Positions 19,718 to 29,754 are shown, counted from the first letter of the stretch. The stretch: 64,000 bases of DNA from Paenalcaligenes suwonensis (GCF_011290505.1 NZ_JAANPV010000009.1:117748-181747), one strand, 5' to 3'. Program-made: numbers and translations. Notes: generated by a model from the sequence alone, not told the origin.

Positions 19718-20509
19718 ATGCTAATTCCAAGAAAGTCTGTTTCGCAGGGGAAGATCACTCAGTCGGTCTGGAGCAATCCAGAAGCCCGAGGCATACAACT
19801 GCGGTTGGTGCAAACGCCGGACGAACTGAGGGCTGTGCAAAAATTACGCTATGACGTCTTTACTAGCGAAATGAATGCAGTCTTTCCTAGTGCCGAGTTA
19901 GGGCTAGATATAGATAAATACGATGAACATTGCATCCACTTTATGGTGGTGGATGAAGAGAAAAAACAAGTGGTAGGTACGTACCGCATGTTGTTGCCAG
20001 AGGGCGCAAAGAAAGTAGGCGCGTATTATTCCGAGTCTGAGTTTGATATTTCAGCGCTAGATAATATACGTGACAGCGTGGTAGAAGTAGGGCGTTCCTG
20101 CATACACCCTGCATACCGTAACGGTGGCGTGATTATGCTGCTGTGGACAGGTATTGTTTCGCTAACGCATCAAGCAGGCTATCGCTACTTATTAGGTTGT
20201 GCGAGCGTAAGTTTGCGTGATGATGGTGTCACGGCAGCTAAAGTATGGCGCGAAGCCAAAGACTTTATGGAGCGCAATCCTAATGTAGTGCGCTTGCAGC
20301 CTTTACACCGCTATCCTGTGGAAAAGCTAAACAGCCAGTTGCCAGCACGTATTCCGCCACTCATCAAAGGCTACTTAAACCTAGGTGCTCAGATTTGTGG
20401 TGAACCCGCGTGGGACCCTGACTTTAATACCGCTGATTTTCCTATCTTGTTGGATATGGAAGATATGGATATACGGTACAAACGTCACTTTGGTATCGCA
20501 GACGAGTAA
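19718..20509 (+). CDS. olsB: L-ornithine N-alpha-acyltransferase OlsB (GNAT/hemolysin-like)
   Basis: 263 residues. The GNAT-type domain (about 28-140) with LRLVQTPDELRAVQKLRYDVF, VVGTYRMLLPEGA and VVEVGRSCIHPAYRNGGVI matches OlsB, which attaches a 3-hydroxyacyl chain from ACP to ornithine in the first step of ornithine (phosphorus-free) lipid synthesis. The ATG at 19718 sits six bases after TGGAGG; an upstream TTG at 19706 is ignored. No olsA-like O-acyltransferase is in the window. It lies beside ppx, ppk and pst, which fits phosphate limitation, but no Pho box precedes it. Confidence 0.82.
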   Translation: MLIPRKSVSQGKITQSVWSNPEARGIQLRLVQTPDELRAVQKLRYDVFTSEMNAVFPSAELGLDIDKYDEHCIHFMVVDEEKKQVVGTYRMLLPEGAKKVGAYYSESEFDISALDNIRDSVVEVGRSCIHPAYRNGGVIMLLWTGIVSLTHQAGYRYLLGCASVSLRDDGVTAAKVWREAKDFMERNPNVVRLQPLHRYPVEKLNSQLPARIPPLIKGYLNLGAQICGEPAWDPDFNTADFPILLDMEDMDIRYKRHFGIADE

Positions 20510-20511
20510 AT

Positions 20512-20542
20512 AAAAAAACCAGACCTTAGGTCTGGTTTTTTT
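20512..20542. terminator. Bidirectional terminator between olsB and ppx
   Basis: AACCAGACC pairs with GGTCTGGTT with A and T runs on either side, so it can end both converging transcripts. Confidence 0.88.
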
Positions 20543-20562
20543 ATGGTGTGTACATGCTGTAC

Positions 20563-22059
20563 TTACTTAGCATTTTTTAGCTTCATGCTAAGTAAGCCAG
20601 TGCGTTCCCATTGTTGCTGTTCTGTACGCAGTGCAAACTCTGACAAAGGGCGGGCACTTAGCCAGTCTTTGTTAGTATGTATGAACAGTTTTTCGGGCGT
20701 GTGCTGCAAATGTAGTGGTAGTTCGTCTAAATCTTCACGCCGGCGCATCAGTGTCACCGACAAGCGCAAACAGAGCAGAGCCATCCAATGCGTGGGTTCG
20801 GCTTCAGCGGCAGGCAGCTTAGTTAGTTTGCCTTGGTGGCCGCGAGTCAGGAAAGCCAGCAAAAATTGATCGTCTTTAGAAAACCCCGGCATGTCTGCAT
20901 TTTCTAATACGTAGGCGGTATGCCGATGGTAATCCGTATGAGCAATGCTTAAGCCCACTTCGTGCAACGAAGCTGCCCACCCTAACGAGCGGCGTAGTTC
21001 CTGGTTTTCTGGGGTGTTGGGTAACGAGAGCTGATCAAACAGTGTGAGGGCGGCTGTTTTGACGCGTGTGGCTTGCTTTAGATCTAGGTGATAGCGTTTG
21101 CTAAGCTGTATAACCGTTTCTTCACGCTTATCGCGCTCAGAGTCACGCCCTAGCAGGTCGTAGAGCACACCCACTCGTAGTGCGCCTTCACCCGGCAGCA
21201 TCAGTTTGATTTTTAGCTCTTGGAAAATGGCGATCATGATTGCCAAGCCTGCTGCTAACACCGGAGCACGGTGGGGCTTAACATCCAGTAGTTCGCTCAT
21301 CTTGACGCACTTGTCATGAACCAGCTTGGCTTTTAACTGCTCCATACCTTCTAACGTGATACCTTTCTTAGACATCTCGGTAGCGAGCAGAATCGCGATA
21401 ATGCCTTTGGCTGTACCGGATGATCCATAGGCTTCTTGCCAGCCGGTTTTACGGTATTGCTTGGCAATGCCTTCCAGTTCATTACGTGCAGCCAAAATGG
21501 CTTTTTGCATGCGTACTTCAGTAATCACGCCATCTGGGAAAAAGCGGTCGGTGTAGCTGACGCATCCCATGGAGAGCGATGACAGCAACATGGGCTGAAA
21601 GCCTTTGCCTATGATCACCTCTGTAGAGCCACCGCCAATGTCTATCATCAGACGTCGGTTAGGTGAGGGAGGAAGCTCGTTACTAATACCTGAAAAAATC
21701 AGTCGTGCTTCTTCGTAGCCAGAAATGACTTCAATGGGAAAACCCAGTGCGTTCTCGGCGGCTTCTAACAGGGCCTGACGATTTTTGGCGACTCTAAAGG
21801 TATTGGTGGCGACAGCACGTACTCGATTGGGGTGAAAACCCGCGATGCGCTCATGAAAGCGCTTAAGTACCGAGACTGCCCGTTCAATCGCTTCAGGGTG
21901 TATACGTTTATCGGCACTCATGCCTGAGGCTAAACGTACGGACTCATTTAAGCGATCTACCGCATAGATCTGAGCATGACCATTATGCTGTTCCACTCTG
22001 CCTATAGACAGGCGGAAACTGTTTGAACCCAGGTCAACCGCTGCGAGTAGTTGTTCCAT
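20563..22059 (-). CDS. ppx: Exopolyphosphatase (Ppx/GppA family)
   Basis: 498 residues, typical of Ppx. It removes terminal phosphates from polyphosphate (or pppGpp in GppA). The actin-like ATPase fold is shown by AAVDLGSNSFRLSIG at the N-terminus, RAVATNTFRVAKN, the glutamate of the GYEEARLIF motif and MIDIGGGSTEVIIG. A C-terminal HD-like helical region (about 310-498) follows, with SLHEVGLSIAHTDYHRHTAYVL. It is divergent from ppk, sharing a 191-base control region. Confidence 0.92.
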   Translation of the reverse strand: MEQLLAAVDLGSNSFRLSIGRVEQHNGHAQIYAVDRLNESVRLASGMSADKRIHPEAIERAVSVLKRFHERIAGFHPNRVRAVATNTFRVAKNRQALLEAAENALGFPIEVISGYEEARLIFSGISNELPPSPNRRLMIDIGGGSTEVIIGKGFQPMLLSSLSMGCVSYTDRFFPDGVITEVRMQKAILAARNELEGIAKQYRKTGWQEAYGSSGTAKGIIAILLATEMSKKGITLEGMEQLKAKLVHDKCVKMSELLDVKPHRAPVLAAGLAIMIAIFQELKIKLMLPGEGALRVGVLYDLLGRDSERDKREETVIQLSKRYHLDLKQATRVKTAALTLFDQLSLPNTPENQELRRSLGWAASLHEVGLSIAHTDYHRHTAYVLENADMPGFSKDDQFLLAFLTRGHQGKLTKLPAAEAEPTHWMALLCLRLSVTLMRRREDLDELPLHLQHTPEKLFIHTNKDWLSARPLSEFALRTEQQQWERTGLLSMKLKNAK

Positions 22060-22114
22060 TATCTGTGCTTGTGCTGACGATTATTATGCGATTATACGTA
22101 TAAGCCACCAACTA

Positions 22115-22131
22115 TGACATGCTAAATGTCA
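22115..22131. promoter_or_regulatory. Palindrome in the ppx-ppk control region
   Basis: TGACAT and ATGTCA are separated by GCTAA. The arms resemble Pho half-sites in opposite directions, so this could be a PhoB-like or other dimer site on the ppx side. Confidence 0.35.
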
Positions 22132-22170
22132 GAGCAAACTGTAAGCCTGTAAAAAGTACATACAGCTTGT

Positions 22171-22199
22171 TTGTCATGTTATTTCATAAAACTGTCAAA
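22171..22199 (+). promoter_or_regulatory. Candidate Pho box upstream of ppk
   Basis: ATTTCATAAAACTGTCAAA (22181-22199) matches the E. coli Pho-box consensus CTGTCATAAATCTGTCATA at 15 of 19 positions by hand alignment. A further TTGTCAT half-site starts ten bases upstream at 22171. Its position 50-80 bases before ppk fits activation of ppk by PhoB; no phoB gene is in the window. Confidence 0.55.
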
Positions 22200-22250
22200 A
22201 TAGCAGTGTAAAAAGTCTAAACACGGCAACGATGAGTACTTTTTTTAACT

Positions 22251-24335
22251 ATGCTCCCTTCTTCTGATGCGGTTTTTTTAAATCGCGAACTTTCCCTGCT
22301 GAAATTTAATGAACGCGTGATGGCCATGGCGGAGAACCCCACTGTGCCATTGTTGGAGCGACTGCGTTATCTCTGTATCGTTAGTTCAAATCTGGATGAG
22401 TTTTTTGAAATCCGGGTGTCTAGCCTTAAAGAGCAAATCCTGCAAAAAAACGACCACATAGGTGAAGATGGTTTTACGCCACAGCAAGCCTTTGACAGGG
22501 TGCAGCAGGCGACTCATGTGTTGGTGGATAAGCAAAATAAGTTGCTGGTGCATCATGTGCTGCCGCAACTGATGGAAGAGGGCATAGGTTTATTGATGCC
22601 CAATACGTGGACGGACGAAATTCGTGACTGGGCATACGAGACCTTTAGTCGCGAAATCATGCCGTTGTTAACGCCTATTGGCTTAGACCCCGCGCACCCG
22701 TTTCCTCGTGTCTACAATAAAAGTCTGAACTTTATTATTCAGCTGAGTGGCTCAGACGCTTTTGGGCGCACAGGCTCTATTGCCATTGTGCAGGCGCCGC
22801 GTGCGTTGCCTAGGTTGATAGCTGTTCCCCCCGATATCGCCGGTATTCCTCACGGCTACATGTTGCTGACTTCATTGATTAAAGCCTTTGTGGGGGAGCT
22901 ATTCCCCGGCATGGAGCTAGACGGGGTGTACCAGTGGCGTGTGACGCGTAACAGTGATTTGTTTGTGGATGAAGAAGAGGTCACAAACCTGCGCCAAACC
23001 CTGCAAGGAGAGCTCTCGCAGCGAAACTTTGGCGCAGCCGTTCGTTTGGAAATAGACTTGTCTGCACCGGCGCATCATGCCGAGTTTTTGCAGCGTGAAT
23101 TTAATTTAACGGAAGCCGATACCTATAGGGTATTAGGCCCTGTGAATCTGTCTAGGTTGTCCCGTCTGTGCGATAACGATGACAGACCCGATTTGTTGTT
23201 CCCTCCGTACCGTGCGCCGGTGCCTGCACCGTTTGATAAGCTGGACGAAGACCCTAGCGGCTTTTTTAGCGTGCTGTCTAAGTCAGACCAACTGCTGCAT
23301 CACCCTTACCAGTCGTTCTCACCTATCTTGAGTTTTTTGCGGGCTGCCGCCTTAGATCCGCATGTGGTGGCGATTAAGCAAACCATTTACCGTACGGGTG
23401 AGGACTCTGAACTGATGAGTCTGTTGCTGATGGCTGCACGTGCCGGTAAAGAAGTCACCGTGGTAGTGGAGCTGATGGCGCGCTTTGATGAGCAAACCAA
23501 TATTAATTGGGCGGCTCGCTTAGAAGAAGTGGGTGCGCACGTCAGTTACGGGGTAGTGGGTCATAAGACGCATGCCAAAATGGCGCTGGTGCTGCGTCGT
23601 GAGCAAGGCATGATTCGTCGCTATGGTCACTTAGGTACAGGTAACTATCACCCACGTACGGCTAAGCTGTATGAAGACTTTGGCTTGTTGACGGCAGATA
23701 ACGCCATTTGCGAAGACATGGACAAAATCTTCGCTCAGCTAACAGGCTTAGGCGCACGTCGTAATTTGACATGCTTGCTGCAAGCCCCGTTTACGCTGCA
23801 TGAAGCCATGATTGCTCATATACATAAAGAGCGCGATAACGCCTTGGCGGGTAAAAAAGCCAAGATTATGGCGAAAATGAACTCACTGCTTGAGCCGCGT
23901 ATTATCGAAGCGCTGTATGAAGCTAGCCAAGCGGGGGTACGTATTTCGTTGGTGATTCGCGGTATTTGTGCCCTGCGTGCAGGGGTGCCGGGTTTGTCTG
24001 AAAATATACAAGTACGTTCCATAGTGGGGCGCTTTTTAGAGCACTCACGCGTGTTCTATTTCTACAATAGCGGCGAAGAAAATGTGTACTTGTCATCTGC
24101 CGATTGGATGGAGCGTAATTTCTTCCGTCGCGTAGAGCTGGGTGTGCCGGTATTAAATAAACGATTGAAACGCCGCGTCATCAGTGAATCATTTACTTAC
24201 TCCTTAAAAGATAACCAATTGGCGTGGAAAGCCTTGCCAGATGGGCGATATGTACGTGTGAAAGGGCGCGGAAAACCGTTCAATGTGCATCAGTTGTTGA
24301 TGGATAAGTTAGGGCCAGGCAACAATAAATCCTAA
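22251..24335 (+). CDS. ppk: Polyphosphate kinase 1
   Basis: 694 residues. It polymerises the gamma-phosphate of ATP into inorganic polyphosphate at the membrane. The N-terminal domain (FLNRELSLLKFNERVMAMA, VSSNLDEFFEIR), head domain and two PLD-like catalytic domains are in order. The autophosphorylated histidine lies in VVGHKTHAKMAL and the second catalytic histidine in IVGRFLEHSRVFYF. RYGHLGTGNYHPRTAKLYED and YLSSADWMERNFFRRVE are also intact. Candidate Pho box upstream; pstS begins 104 bases downstream. Confidence 0.96.
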   Translation: MLPSSDAVFLNRELSLLKFNERVMAMAENPTVPLLERLRYLCIVSSNLDEFFEIRVSSLKEQILQKNDHIGEDGFTPQQAFDRVQQATHVLVDKQNKLLVHHVLPQLMEEGIGLLMPNTWTDEIRDWAYETFSREIMPLLTPIGLDPAHPFPRVYNKSLNFIIQLSGSDAFGRTGSIAIVQAPRALPRLIAVPPDIAGIPHGYMLLTSLIKAFVGELFPGMELDGVYQWRVTRNSDLFVDEEEVTNLRQTLQGELSQRNFGAAVRLEIDLSAPAHHAEFLQREFNLTEADTYRVLGPVNLSRLSRLCDNDDRPDLLFPPYRAPVPAPFDKLDEDPSGFFSVLSKSDQLLHHPYQSFSPILSFLRAAALDPHVVAIKQTIYRTGEDSELMSLLLMAARAGKEVTVVVELMARFDEQTNINWAARLEEVGAHVSYGVVGHKTHAKMALVLRREQGMIRRYGHLGTGNYHPRTAKLYEDFGLLTADNAICEDMDKIFAQLTGLGARRNLTCLLQAPFTLHEAMIAHIHKERDNALAGKKAKIMAKMNSLLEPRIIEALYEASQAGVRISLVIRGICALRAGVPGLSENIQVRSIVGRFLEHSRVFYFYNSGEENVYLSSADWMERNFFRRVELGVPVLNKRLKRRVISESFTYSLKDNQLAWKALPDGRYVRVKGRGKPFNVHQLLMDKLGPGNNKS

Positions 24336-24344
24336 GTTGTCTAG

Positions 24345-24363
24345 ATGTCATGAACATGTAATA
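24345..24363 (+). promoter_or_regulatory. Candidate Pho box upstream of pstS
   Basis: ATGTCATGAACATGTAATA matches the Pho-box consensus at 14 of 19 positions by hand alignment and lies 76-95 bases before the pstS start, right after the ppk stop. Weaker than the site before ppk. Confidence 0.45.
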
Positions 24364-24439
24364 TTTGGGTTTTACTATAGCTATACGTGCAGGGATGTGC
24401 CTGCATAACCAAACGAATATCCATCTCGAGGGTGTCTAG

Positions 24440-25483
24440 ATGTTGAAACGAGTTTTTTCTAAAGTGGCTGTAGCCGTTACATTCGGTGCTTTGGCTGTGT
24501 CGGCACAAGCAACTAACATTACGGGTGCTGGTGCATCCTTCCCTTACCCAATTTATGCAAAATGGGCTGCTTCCTACCACACTGAAACTGGTAAACAAGT
24601 GAACTACCAGTCTATTGGTTCCGGTGGCGGTCAACAGCAGATCATCGCAAAAACTGTAGATTTCGGCGCGTCTGATGACCCAATGAAAAGCGATGCTTTG
24701 GCTGAAAACAACCTGCTGCAGTTCCCAGCCATCATTGGCGGTACTGTGCCAGTCGTAAACGTTGAAGGCGTGGCGCCAGGTCAACTGCGTTTGTCCGGTG
24801 AAGTGTTGGCCGATATTTTCTTGGCAAAAATCACTAAATGGGATGACGAAGCGATTAAAGCGCTGAACCCAGACCTGACATTACCTTCCGCTTCTATCAT
24901 TGTGGTGCACCGTTCTGACGGTTCCGGCACAACATTTGGCTGGACTAACTACTTGTCCAAAGTGTCTGGCGACTGGAAAGAGCAAGTAGGCGAAGGTAAA
25001 GCTGTTAAATGGCCTACAGGTCAAGGTGGTAAAGGTAACGAAGGTGTAGCTGCTTACGTACGTCAGTTGAAAAACTCCATCGGTTACGTTGAATACGCTT
25101 ACGCTAAACAAAACAACCTGTCTTGGACTCAGTTGCAAAACAAAGACGGTCAATTTGTACAGCCTTCCCAAGCTTCCTTCGCTGCAGCCGCTGCGAACGC
25201 TGACTGGACTAGCGCTCCTGGTATGGGCGTAATCCTGACAAACGAAACAGGTGCTGAGTCTTGGCCTGTAACGTCCGCTTCCTTTATCTTGGTACACAAA
25301 GTTCAAGATAAGCCTGAAAACGGTAAAGCAGTATTGGATTTCTTCAACTGGGCCTTCGAAAATGGTGCTCAGCAAGCCGAAGAATTGGATTACGTAGCCT
25401 TGCCTAAAGAAGTAACAGATCAGATCAAGGCCAGCTGGGCTGCAGAGATCAAAGCAGCTGATGGCACAGCTATTTGGAAATAA
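24440..25483 (+). CDS. pstS: Phosphate ABC transporter substrate-binding protein PstS
   Basis: 347 residues with a signal peptide (MLKRVFSKVAVAVTFGALAV, cleavage after AQA). The mature protein starts TNITGAGASFPYPIYAKWA, the classic PstS opening that contacts phosphate. Further phosphate ligands sit in SIGSGGGQQQIIAKTVDFGASD and VVHRSDGSGTTFGWTNYL. It delivers phosphate to PstCA in the inner membrane. First gene of pstSCAB. Confidence 0.96.
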   Translation: MLKRVFSKVAVAVTFGALAVSAQATNITGAGASFPYPIYAKWAASYHTETGKQVNYQSIGSGGGQQQIIAKTVDFGASDDPMKSDALAENNLLQFPAIIGGTVPVVNVEGVAPGQLRLSGEVLADIFLAKITKWDDEAIKALNPDLTLPSASIIVVHRSDGSGTTFGWTNYLSKVSGDWKEQVGEGKAVKWPTGQGGKGNEGVAAYVRQLKNSIGYVEYAYAKQNNLSWTQLQNKDGQFVQPSQASFAAAAANADWTSAPGMGVILTNETGAESWPVTSASFILVHKVQDKPENGKAVLDFFNWAFENGAQQAEELDYVALPKEVTDQIKASWAAEIKAADGTAIWK

Positions 25484-25525
25484 ACAGCTTTTGCTTCAAG
25501 TTGTAGTGTAAAAGCGTAATTCCTT

Positions 25526-25561
25526 AAGGACGGTTCCAACCTGTTAGGTGGTTCCGTCCTT
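25526..25561 (+). promoter_or_regulatory. Stem-loop between pstS and pstC
   Basis: AAGGACGG pairs with CCGTCCTT, with further inner pairing AACC/GGTT. No T run follows, so it is more likely a processing or mRNA-stabilising hairpin that raises pstS over pstCAB than a full terminator. Confidence 0.6.
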
Positions 25562-25653
25562 GTTATGTGACAATTACGCTTTGTTAATTTGGGATACGTG
25601 TTGGTGTCCCGTACAATTTACACAAAAATGGGGCACGATCCCGAGACGCTGTT

Positions 25654-26592
25654 ATGAAACAAACCCAGAATTCTCTCTTGGATGCCATATTCAAGAACCT
25701 GACCCGCTCTTTTGCTTTCTTTGTATTTATTCTTCTTGCCGGGATCATGATCTCTCTGATCTACGGTAGTAGGGAGTCCATAGCAGAGTATGGTCTGTCT
25801 TTCCTTTGGACCAATGAGTGGGATCCTGTACGTAATGAGTACGGCGCATTGGTACCGATCTTAGGTACGATTGCCACCTCTTTCATTGCACTGCTGATTG
25901 CAGTACCCGTGTCCTTCGGGATTGCGATGTTCTTGACCGAGCTATCACCTATTTGGTTGCGTCGTCCGCTAGGTACCGCTATCGAGATGCTGGCGGCGAT
26001 TCCGTCCATCATCTACGGGATGTGGGGGTTGTTCGTCTTCGTTCCCCTGTTCCAAGAGTATGTACAGCCAAGCCTGATCTCTTTGTTTGAAGGTGTGCCA
26101 GTATTGGGCACTATCTTTGCTGGGCCACCCTTCGGTATTGGTGTGTTCACAGCCGGGTTGATCCTGTCCATTATGATTATTCCGTTCATCACCGCCGTTA
26201 TGCGCGATGTGTTTGAACTGGTACCTTCCTTGTTGAAAGAGTCTGCCTACGGTTTAGGTAGTACGACTTGGGAAGTCACCTGGAAAGTAGTATTGCCTTT
26301 TACCCGTAATGGGGTGATTGGTGGGGTAATGCTAGGCTTAGGTAGGGCGCTGGGTGAAACAATGGCCGTAACCTTTGTTATTGGTAATGCCTTTAATTTG
26401 CCAAGCTCCATCTTCTCGCCGTCCAACTCCATCGCATCGGCGTTGGCAAACGAATTTAACGAAGCGGGCGGTATGCAGAAATCGGCACTGTTAGAGCTAG
26501 GCCTGATTCTGTTCTTGATCACCACCGTTGTGTTGGCCTTGTCCAAAGTAATGTTGCTTCGCTTGTCTAAGAGCGAAGGTAGCAAAACCTAA
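25654..26592 (+). CDS. pstC: Phosphate ABC transporter permease PstC
   Basis: 312-residue inner-membrane permease with about six helices. The EAA loop region [24 protein letters not shown] and the conserved [18 protein letters not shown] are present. It pairs with PstA to form the channel. pstA follows after 18 bases with AGGAAGG as ribosome binding site. Confidence 0.94.
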   Translation: MKQTQNSLLDAIFKNLTRSFAFFVFILLAGIMISLIYGSRESIAEYGLSFLWTNEWDPVRNEYGALVPILGTIATSFIALLIAVPVSFGIAMFLTELSPIWLRRPLGTAIEMLAAIPSIIYGMWGLFVFVPLFQEYVQPSLISLFEGVPVLGTIFAGPPFGIGVFTAGLILSIMIIPFITAVMRDVFELVPSLLKESAYGLGSTTWEVTWKVVLPFTRNGVIGGVMLGLGRALGETMAVTFVIGNAFNLPSSIFSPSNSIASALANEFNEAGGMQKSALLELGLILFLITTVVLALSKVMLLRLSKSEGSKT

Positions 26593-26610
26593 TAGGAAGG
26601 CGACATTATC

Positions 26611-27477
26611 ATGACTACAAAACCAACTTCTATCCTGAACCTGAATAACTCGGTGTATAAGCGCCGCTCCTTGATCAATAAATTGATGCTGACGCTGTCA
26701 TTTATTACATTGATCTTTGGCTTGTTCTGGTTATTTTGGATCATTATTACGCTGCTGCTTAAAGGTGCCTCGGCACTAAGTTTCAGTTTGTTTGTAGAAT
26801 CCACACCGCCGCCCGGCAGTGATGGCGGTTTGTTAAACGCCATCTTGGGTAGCTTTATGATGGCTGGTATGGGTACGTTGATCGGTACGCCTATTGGTGT
26901 ATTGGCAGGTACGTACTTGGCAGAATACGGCCGTCGCGGATGGCTGGCACCAGCGACACGTTTTTTGAACGATGTACTGTTGTCCGCACCCTCGATCATT
27001 ATCGGTTTGTTTATTTACGCTACTTATGTGGCGCAAGTGGGCCATTACTCAGGTTGGGCAGGTTCGCTGGCTTTGGCGATTCTGGTGATTCCTGTGGTGG
27101 TGCGCTCAACCGATAACATGCTGCAGTTGGTACCAAATAGCTTGCGCGAAGCCGCAGCGGCTTTGGGGTGTCCACAGTGGCGTATTGTGACCGCGATCTG
27201 TTATAAAGCGGCGCGCTCGGGCATTATCACTGGTGTTTTGCTGGCTATTGCCCGCATTATGGGTGAAACAGCACCGCTGCTGTTTACCGCTTTGAACAAC
27301 CAGTTTATGTCCATGAACATGAATGGGCCTATGGCCAACTTGCCAGTGGTTATTTTCCAATACGCGGCAAGTCCTTTTGAAGACTGGAACCGTCTGGCAT
27401 GGGCCGGCGCTGTACTTATTACCTTGTTTGTGCTGGGCATCAATATTCTTGCCCGCTCGCTGTTCCGCAACAAGTAG
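26611..27477 (+). CDS. pstA: Phosphate ABC transporter permease PstA
   Basis: 288 residues with about six helices. [24 protein letters not shown] is the EAA loop that docks PstB, and [20 protein letters not shown] is the conserved PstA segment. The spacing to pstC (18 bases) and pstB (17 bases) shows a tight operon. Confidence 0.94.
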   Translation: MTTKPTSILNLNNSVYKRRSLINKLMLTLSFITLIFGLFWLFWIIITLLLKGASALSFSLFVESTPPPGSDGGLLNAILGSFMMAGMGTLIGTPIGVLAGTYLAEYGRRGWLAPATRFLNDVLLSAPSIIIGLFIYATYVAQVGHYSGWAGSLALAILVIPVVVRSTDNMLQLVPNSLREAAAALGCPQWRIVTAICYKAARSGIITGVLLAIARIMGETAPLLFTALNNQFMSMNMNGPMANLPVVIFQYAASPFEDWNRLAWAGAVLITLFVLGINILARSLFRNK

Positions 27478-27494
27478 ATTGATCCGGAGTAACC

Positions 27495-28280
27495 ATGTCA
27501 GAACAGACAACGACTATGCAAAATTCGAACACTAAGCTGGAAATCAAAGATCTGAATTTTTACTACGGTGGTTTCCATGCGTTGAAAAACGTCAACATGT
27601 CCATCCGTGAAAAGAAAGTGACCGCTTTTATTGGTCCTTCAGGTTGCGGTAAATCTACCTTGTTGCGTACCTTTAACCGCATGTTTGAACTGTACCCAGG
27701 TCAACGTGCTGAAGGTCAAATCTTGTTGGATGGCGAGAACCTGCTGACCTCTAAGCTGGATATTTCCCTGATCCGTGCCAAAGTGGGCATGGTGTTCCAA
27801 AAGCCTACGCCGTTCCCAATGAGCATTTACGACAACATCGCTTTTGGTGTGCGTCTGTTTGAAAAGCTCAGCAAGGGTGAAATGGATGAGCGTGTGGAAT
27901 GGGCTCTGACCAAAGCTGCGCTGTGGAACGAAGTAAAAGATAAACTGCACCAAAACGGCAACAGCTTGTCGGGTGGTCAGCAGCAGCGTTTATGTATCGC
28001 TCGTGGTGTGGCTATTAAACCCGAAGTGCTGCTGCTGGATGAGCCTTGTTCCGCACTGGATCCTATCTCTACTGCTAAAGTGGAAGAGTTGATTGCAGAG
28101 CTGAAAAGCGACTACACAGTTGTGATCGTTACACACAACATGCAGCAAGCGGCGCGCTGTTCCGATTACACCGCCTACATGTACTTGGGCGAGCTGATGG
28201 AATTCGGCGAAACCGATCAAATCTTTGTGAAACCTACTCGCAAAGAAACGGAAGACTACATTACGGGTAGATTCGGTTAA
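27495..28280 (+). CDS. pstB: Phosphate ABC transporter ATP-binding protein PstB
   Basis: 261 residues. Walker [19 protein letters not shown]-loop [15 protein letters not shown], signature [14 protein letters not shown] and Walker [14 protein letters not shown] are typical of PstB. It ends the operon: a terminator follows and no phoU is next to it, unlike many proteobacterial pst operons. Confidence 0.96.
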   Translation: MSEQTTTMQNSNTKLEIKDLNFYYGGFHALKNVNMSIREKKVTAFIGPSGCGKSTLLRTFNRMFELYPGQRAEGQILLDGENLLTSKLDISLIRAKVGMVFQKPTPFPMSIYDNIAFGVRLFEKLSKGEMDERVEWALTKAALWNEVKDKLHQNGNSLSGGQQQRLCIARGVAIKPEVLLLDEPCSALDPISTAKVEELIAELKSDYTVVIVTHNMQQAARCSDYTAYMYLGELMEFGETDQIFVKPTRKETEDYITGRFG

Positions 28281-28303
28281 GCTACTACACGGTGTGTAGA
28301 AAT

Positions 28304-28342
28304 AAAAAACCTGCCAGAGTTGATGCTCAGGCAGGTTTTTTT
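28304..28342 (+). terminator. Rho-independent terminator of pstSCAB
   Basis: AACCTGCC pairs with GGCAGGTT around a 14-base loop, flanked by A and T runs. It may also serve the converging minus-strand gene at 28381. Confidence 0.85.
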
Positions 28343-28380
28343 GTGGCTGCTGAATACCGAAAACGCAGCGTATAACAGCC

Positions 28381-29325
28381 TTAGTATTTTTGCTGTACGT
28401 CGTACACGTTACGCAGTGCGTGGCCGGCTTCAAAATTTCGTATTTGCTCGCTGACATACTGAATGCTGGCTTCTAGCGTTGCATTGGCAGCCACGTGCGG
28501 GGTAATGACTACGCTAGGGTGCTGCCATAGCCATGAGTCGGCCGCTAGAGGCTCTTGCTCGAATACGTCCAAGAAAGCGTAGCGCAGGTGCTGAGAATCA
28601 AGAACATCGCGTAATTCATCGGTTTTGATGTGTGCGCCACGCCCAACGTTAATGACGCTAGCACCTGCTGGCAACAGGCTTAAGCTTTGCTGGTTCAGAA
28701 TGTGGTGCGTAGCGTCTGTGCGCGGTAGCAAACAGACCAAGATCTGGCTTTGTTGCAGAAAGCGTGGAAGTTCGTCTGGCCCTGCGTAGCACTCCATAAA
28801 GTCATGCTCGTGACGCGAGCGCGACCAGCCTATGACGTTAAAGCCGCTGCGGTGGAGTTGTTGTGCTGTGTGCAGCCCGAAATTGCCTAACCCCATAATC
28901 CCAATCGTGGTGTTTGCTATGCTGCGAGGGATTTCATAGTCTTGCCATGTGTTGTGTTGCTGTGCACGCATGGCAATGGGGTAGCGGCGTATGCTCATCA
29001 TGCTGCACATCAACACATGCTCTGCCATTTGCTGTGTGGCTTCATGTGTATGCATGCGTACTAGCGGCACTGACCATGGGTAATGAGGATCGCCGCGTGT
29101 AATGTGCTCTACGCCTGCGCCTGTGCTGAAGACCGCTTTTAAGTTAGGCAGGGAGGCTAAAAAGCCGGGCTCAGGGAGACACACCATCGCGTAGCGTATC
29201 AGCTCTGGATTCAGCGTGGGGTCATTCCACATTTTCACTTTTACATCTGGTAAGTGAGCGGAAAACTGTTGCTGATAATCAGCCAGCGTTTGGGTGCTGT
29301 ATTCAGGTTTGGCGACTAAAAACAT
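28381..29325 (-). CDS. ghrA: Glyoxylate/hydroxypyruvate reductase A-like D-2-hydroxyacid dehydrogenase
   Basis: 314 residues, close to E. coli GhrA in length. It should reduce glyoxylate or hydroxypyruvate with NAD(P)H in the cytosol. The Rossmann motif IGIMGLGNFGLHTAQQL, catalytic Arg in VINVGRGAH, Glu in DVFEQEPL and His in VVITPHVAANAT are visible, and WNDPTLNPELIRYAMVCLPEPG is GhrA-like. The substrate is inferred from family only. It precedes the DoxX gene's 3' end by 18 bases, so doxX-ghrA may be one minus-strand transcript. Confidence 0.82.
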   Translation of the reverse strand: MFLVAKPEYSTQTLADYQQQFSAHLPDVKVKMWNDPTLNPELIRYAMVCLPEPGFLASLPNLKAVFSTGAGVEHITRGDPHYPWSVPLVRMHTHEATQQMAEHVLMCSMMSIRRYPIAMRAQQHNTWQDYEIPRSIANTTIGIMGLGNFGLHTAQQLHRSGFNVIGWSRSRHEHDFMECYAGPDELPRFLQQSQILVCLLPRTDATHHILNQQSLSLLPAGASVINVGRGAHIKTDELRDVLDSQHLRYAFLDVFEQEPLAADSWLWQHPSVVITPHVAANATLEASIQYVSEQIRNFEAGHALRNVYDVQQKY

Positions 29326-29343
29326 AATAAAACCACACTAAAC

Positions 29344-29754
29344 TTAATTCCAACGGCCACCAGAGCCGCCCAAGCTGTGTCTACCTGCTCCCTGCAGGGC
29401 AATGCACAGACTACCAATCAAAAACAGCGCTTGCAGCTCAATACGCCAGCCACCGCTGCTGTTTAAGCTTAAGAACTGGTGGCTGTGTGCCAGCCACAGG
29501 GCAAATACCATACTCACGGTGGCTAACCAACCTGCTAAGCGGGTATATAAGCCTGTGATCATCAGTAGTGGGGCAATGATCTCGCCTACAAAAACGCCCC
29601 AGGCCAGATAATGGGGCAAACCTTTGTTTACCAGCAGCTGTTCTATGCCGCTAACGCCATAGGATAGTTTGTGCAGACCATGCAGTAGCAGCAGTATGCC
29701 AACGCCTAAACGCAGAAATAGTTTGGCCAAATCTTCAGATGCAGGAGAGGACAT
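29344..29754 (-). CDS. DoxX family membrane protein
   Basis: 136 residues with four predicted helices. LFLRLGVGILLLLHGLHKLSYG and GLPHYLAWGVFVGEIIAPLLMITGLYTRLAGWLA are the DoxX signatures. DoxX relatives associate with redox and thiol-stress proteins or serve as quinone-linked membrane subunits; the exact role is not known. It lies upstream of ghrA on the same strand. Confidence 0.88.
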   Translation of the reverse strand: MSSPASEDLAKLFLRLGVGILLLLHGLHKLSYGVSGIEQLLVNKGLPHYLAWGVFVGEIIAPLLMITGLYTRLAGWLATVSMVFALWLAHSHQFLSLNSSGGWRIELQALFLIGSLCIALQGAGRHSLGGSGGRWN

